Part shown: positions 44,837 to 54,998 of the stretch, piece by piece
Numbering within the stretch: the first letter of the stretch is position 1
Layout: each line of letters starts with the position of its first letter
Assembly (NCBI GenBank): GCA_022865305.1
Contig: JALHSP010000071.1
Coordinates: forward strand, 84,159-148,158
Length of the DNA stretch: 64,000 nt
Source of the DNA: Bacteroidales bacterium
GTDB lineage: Bacteria; Bacteroidota; Bacteroidia; Bacteroidales; VadinHA17
Direction: 5' to 3'
Made by a program: the position numbers and the translations under genes
The notes under the pieces: model-generated
What the model saw: the letters and a program-made list of their open reading frames with translations, nothing else
Database searches by the model: none
What the model was told of the DNA's origin: nothing

Positions 44837-47800
44837 TCAGGGAAGCTCAACACTTCTTTCGATCGTTACCGGACCTAATAAACCTGATTCAACCAGAATA
44901 TCACTTTTTTTATAATATCGGTGAGTTGTGAACGTATAACGTTTGCCGGGACGGGATGTTCCATTGAGAAACCATTCCGGCCATTTCCCGTTTGCAATTC
45001 CATCCCATGGTTCTGATTCATCTCCAATAAGCCGGTTGATCCAAAGGTTTGCCACTTCAATTTCAAGATGATTTTTCGTTTTCTTAACCGCATCTGAAAT
45101 TTTCACCTGCCATGGTGAAGTCCATACTACGCCAAGATCTTTTTTATTGATCCTTACCCTGGCAATATTTTTTACATTTCCCAGATCAAGATAAAAATTT
45201 GATTTATGAATCGATCCCGCAGAATCTGGCAGGTCGAATGTCTTTGAATAAACTGCTGTACCTGAATAATATCTTATTCCATCTTCTGGTCGTTTTGACC
45301 AGTCATCAAGATTTTTAAATTCTGTTTTTTCAGGTCCGCCCCATGAAGTATCGAAAGCTACATTCCAAGGGCCGTTTAGTGTCATCAGAATTTGTTTTTC
45401 AGGAAAATTCTCATATTCATTAATATCCTTGCTGTTTGTTTTTTCGGAATCATAAAAAACTATAAAATAACTCTCAAAAGGTTCAAGGCTGACAGGAACA
45501 CAAGTTACACCATCCAGTTCTGATAGATCTTTAAGAAGCCTGATTTCTCCTGTAATAGCATCCCAGGCTTCAGCGACAGGACTTCCATCACGGAACCAAC
45601 ATGTATCGGTTACCATCTCACCTTTTCTGTTGGAAATAAAGTAGATTTCACGATCCGGCAGGGATCTGTGTGCATAACGGATATTCCCTGAGGCTGTAAA
45701 ATCAGGTTTTATTCCTGCTTCAACCAGCAATTTTCGTGTTACATCATAATCGGGGTAGAGCGTAAGTGAGTCAGGATCATTATGAACATTTCTATGCTGC
45801 CCATAAAGTTCTTTTCCCCACCAGATAGCTCCATCCCCGTAAATACGTTGAGTAAGTCGTGCGGGTATCTCATTATTTCCCCAAAGTTCAATGGCTGTAG
45901 AAGTTACAATGTCATCACACATCGGAAAACCGGTGAGTGACGGTGATTTTAACGGAGGATTGCCAATTATTTTTGCCCCGGCTTCTGCAAGAGTTTTTAT
46001 TTTATTCACCAGTTCCGGTGTCATCGTTTGTACGTCCGGTAATACAAGGACTCTGTAGGAAGCACCTCCGGGAAAGACAATCTGTCCATCTTTTACTGAA
46101 GCATATTTAATAAGGAAAAGAGGAGAACAACCGTCGAAGGAAAAGCTTCGTTTGTCAGGCATTTCGGATGTACCTTCAAGGGCTGATGATGGAGGTAGGA
46201 AGACATGAGGCGCCCCTTCAGCTGCAAGGTAAAGGATGTCTGCAACAGGTTTACCCTGAGACAGAATATACTGGCATCGTGTAATATATTTATGGTAACT
46301 GAAAGCCATAGGCCACCATGTCTGCCCACGATCCCAGTGAACACCATACGGTCCCATTGTCATACCTGGCCGGAACTGATCGCCATAGGGTTTATGAGCA
46401 AATGTGTGATAGATCAGTCTGTTAATACCCATGCAGAAAGCCCAGTCGCCCTGGTTTTTCATATCACCGGGGTATTTCTTCCAGGCTTCGTTGCTGTTTG
46501 CGGTAAAAGCTTCTGCAGCAATAACAGGGGCTCCGCTCACATGAGCAATTGAAGTGGACTCAACACAGCTGAAAGCGGAATTAAAACCATACCCATCACT
46601 CCAGAATTCACACATAGGTACATCTGCTACTGCACCAAGATCAAGATCTGAAGCAGGATTCATATCATAAGGCTCTATAGATAGCCGGAATCCGTTTTTT
46701 CTTCCGAGCTCCTTAAAGCGACCTGCATGGTTCTCAACTATGAGTTCACCGGAAGTCTGCCGGACATCCCACAAGAAACGTTCGCTGAGCTCATGACTGG
46801 CAACTGTAAGACCAGTAAATACTGGCAGAAAAAGTAATGGATCATAGCCACGTCTTTTTTTAAACTCATCCCTGAATCCCGGACTCCAGTTCTGTGCACC
46901 CATTTCCCAGCTGTCGATATGGATCATTGTCCATCCACCTCCTGTTTTTGCTTTTTGAGGCAACACCTTTCTTATTAATTTCCCGACAAATGCATCATAG
47001 TGTGCATCAAACGAAGCAGTATCAAATTTGTCACATTCAAATCCCAGCCCGGGCTGGGGGGCAGGCCTGGTTACAGCTCCGTTATTGCGTTTACCGAATC
47101 TCATAATAGTCCACTTACCATCCGGTATAATCCAGTTGAGCGTGCCATCCTCTGAGAGTTTATCAGTGAGATCAAGTATATTTTTCTGATCAATTACAGA
47201 ACCTCCTGTTTCATGATAAGTGGCAGGAGCAGGGAGATATGGAAGCACACCGGGCTGAGAAGTATAAGGAGCACGGTAATAAAGAGCTTTTTCTTCTATC
47301 CCATTTATAATTGCCGGGTGATCTGATGCAGGAAAGGCAAGAACAAACTCATCCTCGTACCAGTTTTCCCGCTGTTGCCTGAGTGCCTGTGTAAGACTCC
47401 CTTCCCCGAAAAATGGTTTTTTTGGTTTCGGTATTGGCAACCTCCCATTGAATACTGATGGTCCTTTTACTATTGTATCACTGGCAACAAGATGCATCAT
47501 AGACTGGGAAGGGATTACCCATGGTCCCCCGCTTCCTGCCCAACCCGGTCCGGATCCGAGAATGATCCTTATTCCAAGCCTTTCTGCCTCTTTTACCGCA
47601 TGCTTATAGAATTCCTGCCATTCTTCACTTAAAAAATCAACTTTACCGCGTGGTACTCCGACATTAACCTCAAGAAACAGCACATAACCTATTCCTGCGT
47701 TTTTCATCGATTCCAGGTCTGCTGTAATAGCTCCACGGTCTATATTCCCATCCATGAAATACCAGTAAACCCCTGGACGTGCTGAATCCGGAGGATTCAG

Positions 47801-47908
47801 GAATCCTTGTTTCAGATAATCAGAAGATCCTGTATTGCTGCAGGAAAATAATATTCCTGATAACGGGAATATCAATGAACATTTCAGTAAGAAAAGTAAA
47901 TTATTCAT
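44837..47908 (-). CDS. GH106-type glycoside hydrolase lipoprotein (alpha-L-rhamnosidase family)
   Basis: 1023 residues with a lipoprotein signal (lipobox ILFSC) and the N-terminal sequence [20 protein letters not shown] typical of the GH106 family. The next segments ([20 protein letters not shown] and [17 protein letters not shown]) belong to its catalytic barrel. A C-terminal beta-sandwich (galactose-binding-like, [14 protein letters not shown]...[18 protein letters not shown]) is also present. It probably releases terminal rhamnose from plant or algal glycans. It has no SusC/D neighbours; instead its start overlaps trmD by 8 bases. Confidence 0.82.
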   Translation of the reverse strand: MNNLLFLLKCSLIFPLSGILFSCSNTGSSDYLKQGFLNPPDSARPGVYWYFMDGNIDRGAITADLESMKNAGIGYVLFLEVNVGVPRGKVDFLSEEWQEFYKHAVKEAERLGIRIILGSGPGWAGSGGPWVIPSQSMMHLVASDTIVKGPSVFNGRLPIPKPKKPFFGEGSLTQALRQQRENWYEDEFVLAFPASDHPAIINGIEEKALYYRAPYTSQPGVLPYLPAPATYHETGGSVIDQKNILDLTDKLSEDGTLNWIIPDGKWTIMRFGKRNNGAVTRPAPQPGLGFECDKFDTASFDAHYDAFVGKLIRKVLPQKAKTGGGWTMIHIDSWEMGAQNWSPGFRDEFKKRRGYDPLLFLPVFTGLTVASHELSERFLWDVRQTSGELIVENHAGRFKELGRKNGFRLSIEPYDMNPASDLDLGAVADVPMCEFWSDGYGFNSAFSCVESTSIAHVSGAPVIAAEAFTANSNEAWKKYPGDMKNQGDWAFCMGINRLIYHTFAHKPYGDQFRPGMTMGPYGVHWDRGQTWWPMAFSYHKYITRCQYILSQGKPVADILYLAAEGAPHVFLPPSSALEGTSEMPDKRSFSFDGCSPLFLIKYASVKDGQIVFPGGASYRVLVLPDVQTMTPELVNKIKTLAEAGAKIIGNPPLKSPSLTGFPMCDDIVTSTAIELWGNNEIPARLTQRIYGDGAIWWGKELYGQHRNVHNDPDSLTLYPDYDVTRKLLVEAGIKPDFTASGNIRYAHRSLPDREIYFISNRKGEMVTDTCWFRDGSPVAEAWDAITGEIRLLKDLSELDGVTCVPVSLEPFESYFIVFYDSEKTNSKDINEYENFPEKQILMTLNGPWNVAFDTSWGGPEKTEFKNLDDWSKRPEDGIRYYSGTAVYSKTFDLPDSAGSIHKSNFYLDLGNVKNIARVRINKKDLGVVWTSPWQVKISDAVKKTKNHLEIEVANLWINRLIGDESEPWDGIANGKWPEWFLNGTSRPGKRYTFTTHRYYKKSDILVESGLLGPVTIERSVELP

Positions 47909-48581
47909 TATCAGCGAGATCCGGTCTTAATTTTCTTGTTCTTTCGACTGACTGATCATGTCTCCATTTTTCAATCTCACCAGTGTTGCCCGACAAAAGA
48001 ATTTCCGGTACTTTCCATCCTTTGAATTCTGATGGCCGGGTATAAACAGGAGGAGCAAGGAGGTCGTCCTGAAATGAGTCGGAGAGGGCAGACTGTTCGT
48101 CTGAAATTGCACCAGGAATAAGTCTTACAATGGCATCCGCAATTATTGCGGCAGGCATTTCGCCTCCGGATAAAACATAATCACCAATTGATATCTCCCT
48201 GGTTATCAAATTATCCCGAATTCTCTGGTCTACACCCTTATAGTGTCCTGCCAGTATAATTATATTATTTAAAATTGAAAGACGATTTGCCAGTTTCTGA
48301 CTGAATTTTTCACCATCAGGCGAAGTATAAATTATTTCATCATAATGCCTTTCACTTTTGAGTTTTTCAATTGCCTTAAAAACAGGCTCGATCATCATTA
48401 CCATACCTGCACCACCTCCAAAAGCATAATCATCAACGGTTTTATACTTGTCAGTGGTGAAATTCCGAAGGTTGATCACATTTATCTCAACAAGTCCCTT
48501 CTCTTTTGCTCTTTTTACTATCGAATGATTCAGCGGGCTTTCAAGTAGTTCCGGTAGGACTGTGAGGATATCTATTCTCAT
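47901..48581 (-). CDS. trmD: tRNA (guanine-N1)-methyltransferase
   Basis: 226 residues. SPOUT-fold knot motifs are seen: [27 protein letters not shown] and [19 protein letters not shown] followed by [10 protein letters not shown]. It methylates G37 of tRNAs that read codons of the CNN type, preventing frameshifting. The rimM and rplS neighbours common elsewhere are not adjacent here. The stop overlaps the GH106 gene start. Confidence 0.96.
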   Translation of the reverse strand: MRIDILTVLPELLESPLNHSIVKRAKEKGLVEINVINLRNFTTDKYKTVDDYAFGGGAGMVMMIEPVFKAIEKLKSERHYDEIIYTSPDGEKFSQKLANRLSILNNIIILAGHYKGVDQRIRDNLITREISIGDYVLSGGEMPAAIIADAIVRLIPGAISDEQSALSDSFQDDLLAPPVYTRPSEFKGWKVPEILLSGNTGEIEKWRHDQSVERTRKLRPDLADNE

Positions 48582-48584
48582 TTT

Positions 48585-49763
48585 TTAGTATATTACATTT
48601 TCATTTAACCAGTTAATAACCAGATAATCGATACGGATAAGCCTTTTGGTCTCAACATTGACAGGTGCATGACCGCATTTTGGTATGACAGCGATGTTGT
48701 ACTTCTTATTACCACTTAATGACATATAATGAAGTATGTTCTTTATACTGGCTTCAGTAGGAACTACCCTGTCAACCTCACCGAATATTGCCAGCCACTT
48801 TTTGTTGAAATGTGCGAGCTCCGATAAGTAATCATTCGGCATAGAGTACCACGTTGGCAGTACCGCCCTGAAAGCAGGATTGCTGGCCATTTCATGATTT
48901 GTATAAGGCAGAATTTCCATGTTATACCTTTTTCGCCAGTCAGCAATCTCCTTATTAACCTTTTCATGCTTGGAGGGATCATTGCTTGCCCAGGCCAGGA
49001 ATGATTTTTTCCAGAGAGGTCTCACCGTATTAAGGAGTGAATCAGTTAATGCCCCTGCATCTTTCATCCCGTTGAGCTGAGCATAAAGCCTGTCTTCGAC
49101 AGTGCTTACAACTGTGCCAGCCTGACTTATAACAAATTTTATTGCAGGATACCGGCTTGCGGCCAGTACTGCAATTCTGCCACCTTCACTTCCACCCATG
49201 ACGCCGACCATTTCGGGATTGATCCTTTCATGTTTTGAGAGCCATTCTGCACAATTCCCGGCATCTCTTATATAATCTTCATAAGTAGTCTTGACATAAT
49301 CACCTTCCGATTCACCGGTCCCCCTTTTATCATGTACAAATGCAGCAATTCCGCAATGTGCAAGTATTGGAGCAATCCAGTTGGAAAGTGATTTGATAGG
49401 ACGGGAACCATCCCCGCCTCCGTTGGTTAAAACCACAAGAGGAAACCTGCCTTCGCCCAGCGGCAGATGGAGCCAGCCATTTATCATTAATCCATCACTT
49501 GGTATTTTCATCTTCACAACAGTAAAAGTGCTGTCTGTTGTCTCCTTTCCATTTTCATCAATCCGGGTTAAAGGACCTGTCTGATTAGACCTGTATCCTT
49601 CGAGGCAAATGGGTCTGGTCATCAGGGTCTCAAGCTGCTCTGCCGAATAAATGCTTGTGGTATCTGGATTCCCTGGGTTTACCTGCTGTGCATTAGTGCA
49701 GGCTGGCAGAAATAGTAAAAAATAAAGAAAAACAAAAAAGGACTTGAAAATTTTTGTTATCAT
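48585..49763 (-). CDS. Secreted alpha/beta hydrolase
   Basis: 392 residues from MITKIFKSFF, a signal peptide with lipobox-like LPAC. Fold elements are VLTNGGGDGS (oxyanion), VHDKRGTGESEGD, the nucleophile elbow GVMGGSEGGR (Ser about residue 192), IFGEVDRVVPT (acid) and PKCGHAPV (His). The order is that of bile-acid-CoA:amino acid N-acyltransferase-like and dienelactone-hydrolase-like enzymes. The substrate is unknown. It lies three bases before trmD on the same strand. Confidence 0.8.
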   Translation of the reverse strand: MITKIFKSFFVFLYFLLFLPACTNAQQVNPGNPDTTSIYSAEQLETLMTRPICLEGYRSNQTGPLTRIDENGKETTDSTFTVVKMKIPSDGLMINGWLHLPLGEGRFPLVVLTNGGGDGSRPIKSLSNWIAPILAHCGIAAFVHDKRGTGESEGDYVKTTYEDYIRDAGNCAEWLSKHERINPEMVGVMGGSEGGRIAVLAASRYPAIKFVISQAGTVVSTVEDRLYAQLNGMKDAGALTDSLLNTVRPLWKKSFLAWASNDPSKHEKVNKEIADWRKRYNMEILPYTNHEMASNPAFRAVLPTWYSMPNDYLSELAHFNKKWLAIFGEVDRVVPTEASIKNILHYMSLSGNKKYNIAVIPKCGHAPVNVETKRLIRIDYLVINWLNENVIY

Positions 49764-49860
49764 AATACACATTAAATATTCTTAATATTAATTCTCTTTC
49801 TGAAAGGTCATGCTGAGCTGTATATTTTTATTTCTATAAATGTACTAAGAATAAGGAAAA

Positions 49861-49917
49861 GGCGCAACGTCACAACAGCGTAATGTCACAAGACAGCACT
49901 ACTGCACGACCACACAA
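49861..49917. repeat. Degenerate 8-base periodic tandem array
   Basis: The stretch can be cut into seven consecutive 8-mers (GGCGCAAC, GTCACAAC, AGCGTAAT, GTCACAAG, ACAGCACT, ACTGCACG, ACCACACA) with C and A recurring in phase. It lies in the 207-base gap between divergent genes. No coding frame was found. Comparable periodic runs occur at 63673-63730 and, more weakly, near 25897 and 52000. Confidence 0.5.
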
Positions 49918-49970
49918 TAATTTCCGACTATTTATTATATTTACATGAATAATAGCATAATACATCGCCT

Positions 49971-50300
49971 ATGGATTGCCGTCCCGACTGTGGTGCATGC
50001 TGTATTGCAACATCAATATCATCACTTATCCCCGGAATGCCTGACGGCAAACCGGCAGGGGTGAGGTGCATCCACCTGCTTGGTGATTTTAAATGTGCTT
50101 TATACGGGAATACTTCAAGACCAAAGGTATGTTCCGACTATAAGGCTGAACCGGAGTTTTGCGGATATTCAAGGGAGGAGGCGATTCGGATTCTTTCTTC
50201 GTTATCGGATCTCCCAAGCCCTTTAGATGACCCCCCACCCCCCCTGAAGGGGGGTTATTTCCTCGAATTGTACACAACCTTCCCATCTACAATCGTATAA
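49971..50300 (+). CDS. YkgJ-type cysteine-rich (Zn/Fe-binding) small protein
   Basis: 109 residues. The N-terminal MDCRPDCGACCIATSISS and the later CIHLLGDFKCALYG and KVCSDYKAEPEFCG are the cysteine pattern of the YkgJ/CxxCxxCC family, predicted to bind zinc or an iron-sulfur centre. The last 24 residues (from DDPPPPLKGGYF) are encoded by a GC-rich intergenic palindrome and the end of the convergent gene, not by family sequence. The stop lies 46 bases inside the opposite-strand amidohydrolase gene. The function of the family is unknown. Confidence 0.82.
   Translation: MDCRPDCGACCIATSISSLIPGMPDGKPAGVRCIHLLGDFKCALYGNTSRPKVCSDYKAEPEFCGYSREEAIRILSSLSDLPSPLDDPPPPLKGGYFLELYTTFPSTIV
50231..50254. 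repeat. GC-rich palindrome within the end of the YkgJ-type gene
   Basis: CCCCCC (50239-50244) and GGGGGG (50249-50254) form a hairpin with loop TGAA. It directly follows the amidohydrolase stop codon on the minus strand and is read through as codons by the plus-strand gene. It is the same repeat type as at 25928 and 63774. Confidence 0.6.
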
Positions 50301-51943
50301 TCCACCTTCGTCTTCATGATCTCACTTTCGGGTATGGTCAGGAGGTCTTTGTCAACAATCACTATATCAGCAATATATCCTGTTTTGATCATTCCTTTTC
50401 TGTCTTCCATGAATTGGGCATATGCTGAACCCAGGGTATAATATTTTATTCCTTCCTCCATTGTGAGCCTCTGTTCAGGAAACCATCCTTCCCCTTCTTC
50501 ACCAAGTCTCTCTTTTCTTGAAACTGAAGCGTAAAGCCCTTCCATGGGATTCAGAGGTTCTACCTGGTAATCGGTTCCGAAGGCAAGGGTTGAACCTGCT
50601 TCAACAAGGCTTCTCCATGCATAAGCACCTTTACATCTCTCGATTCCTACACGTTTTTCATAAAACTTTTTATCAGAAATGCAATGTGTCGGCTGCATTG
50701 ATGGAATAACTCCAAGCTGTGCAAACCGTGGTATGTCCGATTGTTGAAGTGTCTGCGTATGTTCATCCCGGTGACGGCTGTCATGCTTTCCGTTCACTTC
50801 AATAGCCTTTTCAAATGCATTCAGTATCCAGTTATTACCTTTATCACCAATTGCATGGACGCCTATCTGAAAACCATACCTGTCAGCTGTAACTACCATG
50901 TTTTCAAATTCTTCATAAGGCATCATTGCCAGTCCTGATGAAGAGGGATTATCATTAAACGGTTCAAACATTAAAGCTGTTCCCGATCCCATAGAACCGT
51001 CAATAAAAGCTTTCAGGTATCCGAACCTTATCCAATTTCCTTCTTTCGGATATTTCTTTGCGATTTCACTGTATTTTCTGAGAACAGCCGTGTCTCCTGT
51101 CAATGGTTTACCTATATCTATCCTGCTTGTCAGCTGACCCTCTTTTTGCAGCTTTTCATATGCTTCATAGTCGGCGCTGCCGGCAACCTGTATGCTTGTG
51201 ACACCCAGTTCGCGGGCTTCCTTCATGGCAAGCAGATACCCCTGCCAGGTTCTGGTTGCCTCTTCCTCGGGATTTCTTACAGTTCTGACTTCTCCCAGCC
51301 TGATAAGGTCCTGGGCTGTTTCCTTAAGTATCCCTGTCGGTTCACCGGTCAGGGGATCTTTCTGTATCTCTCCTCCAAAGGGATCAGGGGTATCCTTTGT
51401 GATACCGGATTTTTTCAGGATGTAACTGTTTACAAGCACAGAATGTCCGTCTGCACGTTCCAGCAACACAGGATTATCTGGGGAGACTTTATCAATAAGC
51501 TCTTTTGCAGGCCAATTCCTGTCGATGAACATCTCATGTTCCCAATGTCCACCTCTTATCACTTCTCCGGGCTTTGACCTGGCAACCTGAGCTTTCACTT
51601 TTTCAGTAATTACTGATGGATCAGTTGTGTACCGAAGCTCAATAAAATCGGGATCGAGCGGTCCGAAATGCACATGAGCGTCATTAAATCCTGGAAGTAC
51701 AAGCCTTCCTCCGGCATCGATGACACGGGTAATTCCTTTATCAATAAATCCTGATACTTTTTGTGTAGTGCCAACAGCAATAATATTTTCACCTATGACA
51801 GCAATTGCTTCGGCTGTCGGATTATCCCTGTCAATTGTCAGGACTTTCCCGTTGATTATTACCAGGTCGGCTTTCTCCTTTTTAACGCATGAACCTGACA
51901 TAATTATGGTTGTTATTGATAATAAAATAGTTAAGCTTTTCAT
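50255..51943 (-). CDS. YtcJ-like amidohydrolase lipoprotein
   Basis: 562 residues with a lipoprotein signal (MKSLTILLSITTIIMSGSC). The amidohydrolase superfamily motif DAHVHFG supplies the first metal-binding HxH. Further motifs are GVHAIGDKGNNW, HRDEHTQTLQ and the late metal ligand FGTDYQVEPLNP. The C-terminal composite domain completes the fold (TGYIADIVIVDKDLLT). This is the YtcJ/NfdA-like group of zinc or manganese hydrolases that act on amides or formamides; the substrate is unknown. It is convergent with the small Cys-rich gene. Confidence 0.87.
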   Translation of the reverse strand: MKSLTILLSITTIIMSGSCVKKEKADLVIINGKVLTIDRDNPTAEAIAVIGENIIAVGTTQKVSGFIDKGITRVIDAGGRLVLPGFNDAHVHFGPLDPDFIELRYTTDPSVITEKVKAQVARSKPGEVIRGGHWEHEMFIDRNWPAKELIDKVSPDNPVLLERADGHSVLVNSYILKKSGITKDTPDPFGGEIQKDPLTGEPTGILKETAQDLIRLGEVRTVRNPEEEATRTWQGYLLAMKEARELGVTSIQVAGSADYEAYEKLQKEGQLTSRIDIGKPLTGDTAVLRKYSEIAKKYPKEGNWIRFGYLKAFIDGSMGSGTALMFEPFNDNPSSSGLAMMPYEEFENMVVTADRYGFQIGVHAIGDKGNNWILNAFEKAIEVNGKHDSRHRDEHTQTLQQSDIPRFAQLGVIPSMQPTHCISDKKFYEKRVGIERCKGAYAWRSLVEAGSTLAFGTDYQVEPLNPMEGLYASVSRKERLGEEGEGWFPEQRLTMEEGIKYYTLGSAYAQFMEDRKGMIKTGYIADIVIVDKDLLTIPESEIMKTKVDYTIVDGKVVYNSRK

Positions 51944-51989
51944 TATTTTTTATTTTATCCGGTAAGTTAATAATTTTTCTATTTTGTTT

Positions 51990-52095
51990 CTATTAGTGCT
52001 TCTTTGTGTCCTGGTGTCCCTGCCTGCCGGCAGGCAGGTTTGTGGTATTTTTTTTACCACCAGGGCACTAAAACTCCAGGTTTCACAAAGGAATT
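51990..52095. repeat. Inverted repeat with a 20-base perfect palindrome
   Basis: CCTGCCTGCC/GGCAGGCAGG (52019-52038) is a perfect 20-base palindrome. Either side, CTTTGTGTCCTGGTGTCCCTG and a matching CACCAGGGCAC...CACAAAG form a longer imperfect inverted repeat. It lies in the 231-base gap between divergent genes. No terminator-like T-run is correctly placed on the minus strand. Confidence 0.55.
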
Positions 52096-52175
52096 TAACT
52101 TCTTGTTAAGAATTTTATGAGTTTATTAGGAGGCTTCATATCTTAAAAGAGATAAATTCGCAGAAAATCAAAGGA

Positions 52176-52892
52176 ATGAATATAGCACTTATAGGTTATG
52201 GCAGGATGGGTCATGAAATTGAGGAAATCGCCATCAGCAGAGGTCATATGATTAAGCTTATTATTGATAAGGACAATACTGAAGATCTGAACGAAAGAAA
52301 TATTAAAGAAGTTGATGTCGCCATTGAGTTCTCATCACCCGATGCTGCTTTTAAAAATATCTCGGTGTGTCTCGGAATGAAGATACCTGTTGTGTCAGGT
52401 ACAACCGGATGGCTGAAGGATTTTGATAAGGCCTCGGACTTATGCCTTAAAAATGAAACTTCTTTCATTCATGCTTCAAATTTCAGCATCGGTGTCAACA
52501 TTCTTTTCCGGCTTAACAGTGAACTGGCCAGACAAATGGAGCATTACAGAAATTACAGTGTTTCCATTGAGGAGATACATCATATTAAAAAGCTGGATGC
52601 ACCAAGCGGGACGGCAATTGCACTGGCGGAAGGAATTAAGAAACATCATTCGGGATATACAGGCTGGTGCTCTGACAGGAATAAAACTGAAAAATCAATT
52701 CCTATACGTTCCATACGTGAAGGGACGATTCCCGGTACGCATACCGTCATCTGGGATTCCGAAATCGACAGTCTGAGCCTTAAACATGAAGCCAGGAACA
52801 GGAAGGGATTTGCATTAGGAGCAGTCATTTCAGCTGAATTCATTTATGGGAAAAAAGGAATTTTCACCATGAATGATGTGCTTGGATTCTGA
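52176..52892 (+). CDS. dapB: 4-hydroxy-tetrahydrodipicolinate reductase
   Basis: 238 residues. NAD(P)-binding GYGRMGHEIEE is at residues 7-17. The substrate site HHIKKLDAPSGTA holds the catalytic H135/H136 and K139, with PSGT at 143-146, and TTGW at 76-79 is the usual dinucleotide-side segment. It reduces the dihydrodipicolinate precursor in the lysine/diaminopimelate pathway. At 238 residues it is the short form. lepB follows by 41 bases on the same strand. Confidence 0.96.
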   Translation: MNIALIGYGRMGHEIEEIAISRGHMIKLIIDKDNTEDLNERNIKEVDVAIEFSSPDAAFKNISVCLGMKIPVVSGTTGWLKDFDKASDLCLKNETSFIHASNFSIGVNILFRLNSELARQMEHYRNYSVSIEEIHHIKKLDAPSGTAIALAEGIKKHHSGYTGWCSDRNKTEKSIPIRSIREGTIPGTHTVIWDSEIDSLSLKHEARNRKGFALGAVISAEFIYGKKGIFTMNDVLGF

Positions 52893-52933
52893 TTATTTAT
52901 TTACTTTTACCGCTTCAAAAAATCATTTTTATC

Positions 52934-54322
52934 ATGACTCAGATTTTTCAAAAGAAATACATAAAGTTTGCTATTGCTGCCCTTCTGTATATCCTGGTTG
53001 TAATATGGATCGGTAACTACTGGCTTTTGATAGGACTGGCAATTATTTTTGATTTATATATTACAGAAAAGGTGAACTGGGTTTTCTGGAAAAGGAGGGA
53101 CGGTAAAAACAGTTCATTTATCGAATGGCTTGATGCATTGATATTTGCAGTGATTGCAGTAACCCTGATCAATATATTCCTGTTCCAGAATTACCGGATT
53201 CCGACACCATCAATGGAGAAATCATTAATGGTGGGGGACCATTTATTTGTAAGCAAAATAGCATATGGCCCAAGGATGCCGAACACTCCCATTGCTTTTC
53301 CTTTTACCCAGCATACCATGCCCTTTACAAAAGGTAAATCCTGGTCAAATCTTATTTTGTGGCCATATAAGCGCCTTGCTGGCTTTGGCAAAGTGAAAAA
53401 TAATGATCCAATAGTATTTAATTTCCCCGCCGGAGATACCGTTGTTGTTGAAGAGCAGGAAACAAGCTATTACGAGATTGTTAGAATGAAAGCAAGGGAG
53501 TTGCAGCAAACTGATTATTATGTCAATCATAAATCGAGGCCTTTGTCATATTATTTACCAATGGCGCGTAAAGACATCTGGGACAGGTATGAGGTGATAT
53601 ATCGTCCGACGGACAGGCGCGATAACTATGTAAAAAGATGCGTTGGGTTACCGGGTGATACCATAACAATCAGATCAGGAGCACTTTATGTTAACAGCAA
53701 ACTGGTACCCGATAATAATACACAGCAAAGCACATATTTAGTCGAGACCAACGGGACTTCAATTAATCCCAAGGCACTTGAACGGCTCAATATTTCAAAA
53801 GCCGACCAGGTAATGGATTCTTACTCTACCTATACCTTCTTCTTGACAAAACCAACCGCAGAAGTAATTTCAAAGTTTTCAAATGTTGTAAAAGTATATC
53901 CATTTCATTATACAGAAGGCGAATATGCTCCTAAAATCTTTCCTTATAACCCTGTTCTAAGGTGGAATGAAGATCACTTTGGCCCTCTCTGGATACCTTC
54001 AAAAGGAACAACTGTCACAATTGATACTTCAAACCTCTGTCTTTATGAAAGGATAATTGATGTATACGAAGCAAATGACCTTAAAGTTGAAGGTAGTACC
54101 ATTTTGATAAACAATGTACCTGCAAGCAGCTATACTTTTAAAATGAACTACTACTGGATGATGGGGGATAACCGGCATAATTCTGCTGATTCAAGATATT
54201 GGGGCTTTGTGCCTGAAGATCATATCGTGGGTAAACCGAAATTCATTTGGCTTTCGATTAACAAGGAAGCCCAAGGGCTGAATAAAATCAGGCTGAAAAG
54301 AATGTTTATGAAGGTCAAGTAA
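52934..54322 (+). CDS. lepB: Signal peptidase I
   Basis: 462 residues with N-terminal membrane helices (about 10-45 and 64-84). The catalytic Ser93 is in IPTPSMEKSLMVGDHL and the general-base Lys234 in YVKRCVGLPGDTITI; the box E motif MMGDNRHNSADSRYWG is near the C-terminus. The protein is much longer than E. coli LepB because of an insertion of about 100 residues between the Ser and Lys boxes, and another after the Lys box; both are usual in Bacteroidota. It cleaves signal peptides on the outer face of the inner membrane. Confidence 0.95.
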   Translation: MTQIFQKKYIKFAIAALLYILVVIWIGNYWLLIGLAIIFDLYITEKVNWVFWKRRDGKNSSFIEWLDALIFAVIAVTLINIFLFQNYRIPTPSMEKSLMVGDHLFVSKIAYGPRMPNTPIAFPFTQHTMPFTKGKSWSNLILWPYKRLAGFGKVKNNDPIVFNFPAGDTVVVEEQETSYYEIVRMKARELQQTDYYVNHKSRPLSYYLPMARKDIWDRYEVIYRPTDRRDNYVKRCVGLPGDTITIRSGALYVNSKLVPDNNTQQSTYLVETNGTSINPKALERLNISKADQVMDSYSTYTFFLTKPTAEVISKFSNVVKVYPFHYTEGEYAPKIFPYNPVLRWNEDHFGPLWIPSKGTTVTIDTSNLCLYERIIDVYEANDLKVEGSTILINNVPASSYTFKMNYYWMMGDNRHNSADSRYWGFVPEDHIVGKPKFIWLSINKEAQGLNKIRLKRMFMKVK

Positions 54323-54333
54323 TTTATCTTCTG

Positions 54334-54678
54334 CTATTTTACCTTATCTACTATAGCTTTAAAAGCATCCGGATGGTTCATAGCCAGGTCGGCAAGAGTT
54401 TTTCTGTTTAGTGTAATTCCCTTTTTATCAAGCTTCCCTATAAACTCGGAATAGCTCATATCATACTGCCTGACACCTGCATTTATTCTTTGGATCCATA
54501 AAGCTCTGAACTGGCCTTTCTTTTTCCTTCTGTCGCGATATGCATAACCCAGTCCTTTGTCGAGAGTGTTCTTTGCTACAGTGAAAACATTTCTTCTTGA
54601 AAGGAAGTTTCCCTTTGTCTGCTTAAGTACCTTTTTTTTCCTGGTCCTTGAAGCAACTGAATTTACTGATCTTGGCAT
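54334..54678 (-). CDS. rplT: Ribosomal protein L20
   Basis: 114 residues, basic. [20 protein letters not shown], the conserved [20 protein letters not shown] and the C-terminal [13 protein letters not shown] identify L20 of the large ribosomal subunit. It is the last gene of the thrS-infC-rpmI-rplT operon. A 96-base gap with a hairpin separates it from rpmI. Confidence 0.98.
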   Translation of the reverse strand: MPRSVNSVASRTRKKKVLKQTKGNFLSRRNVFTVAKNTLDKGLGYAYRDRRKKKGQFRALWIQRINAGVRQYDMSYSEFIGKLDKKGITLNRKTLADLAMNHPDAFKAIVDKVK

Positions 54679-54703
54679 AATTCATTTTTTTGAATGTCAG
54701 CGT

Positions 54704-54718
54704 TCCGCCTATGGCGGA
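54704..54718. repeat. Short hairpin between rpmI and rplT
   Basis: TCCGCC-TAT-GGCGGA forms a 6-bp hairpin within the operon, in a gap of about 96 bases. It is not followed by a T-run. It could be part of a messenger structure for rplT control or a dispersed repeat; the sequence does not decide. Confidence 0.4.
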
Positions 54719-54774
54719 CTCTTCTCTGCTGAACAATCGGTTAATACTATTTTAATTTATTAATGTTCATAACA

Positions 54775-54972
54775 TTATTTGCTGGCAAGCAAAAGCTTGA
54801 CGTTCTTTTTGTCAGCCTTATCTACCTGACCGAAATATGCAAGATTTCTCTTACGTTTTGTTGCTTTCTTTGTCAGAATGTGGCTCTTGAATGCATGTTT
54901 GCGTTTGATTTTTCCTGTTCCGGTCAGCGAGAATCTCTTCTTAGCACCCGGATTAGTCTTCATTTTTGGCAT
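54775..54972 (-). CDS. rpmI: Ribosomal protein L35
   Basis: 65 residues. [20 protein letters not shown] and [20 protein letters not shown] are the diagnostic L35 sequence. It follows infC by 26 bases and precedes rplT, the universal order for this operon. Confidence 0.98.
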   Translation of the reverse strand: MPKMKTNPGAKKRFSLTGTGKIKRKHAFKSHILTKKATKRKRNLAYFGQVDKADKKNVKLLLASK

Positions 54973-54998
54973 TTCTGTTTTATCAAAAAAATTTAAAA

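Noticed and set aside
49861..49917. Possible CRISPR array
   Set aside because: The period is only 8 bases and units are degenerate; CRISPR repeats are at least 20 bases with unique spacers, and no cas gene is near.
51146..51577. Plus-strand open frame of 143 codons antisense to the amidohydrolase gene
   Set aside because: Fully covered by the conserved amidohydrolase frame and without homologous features.
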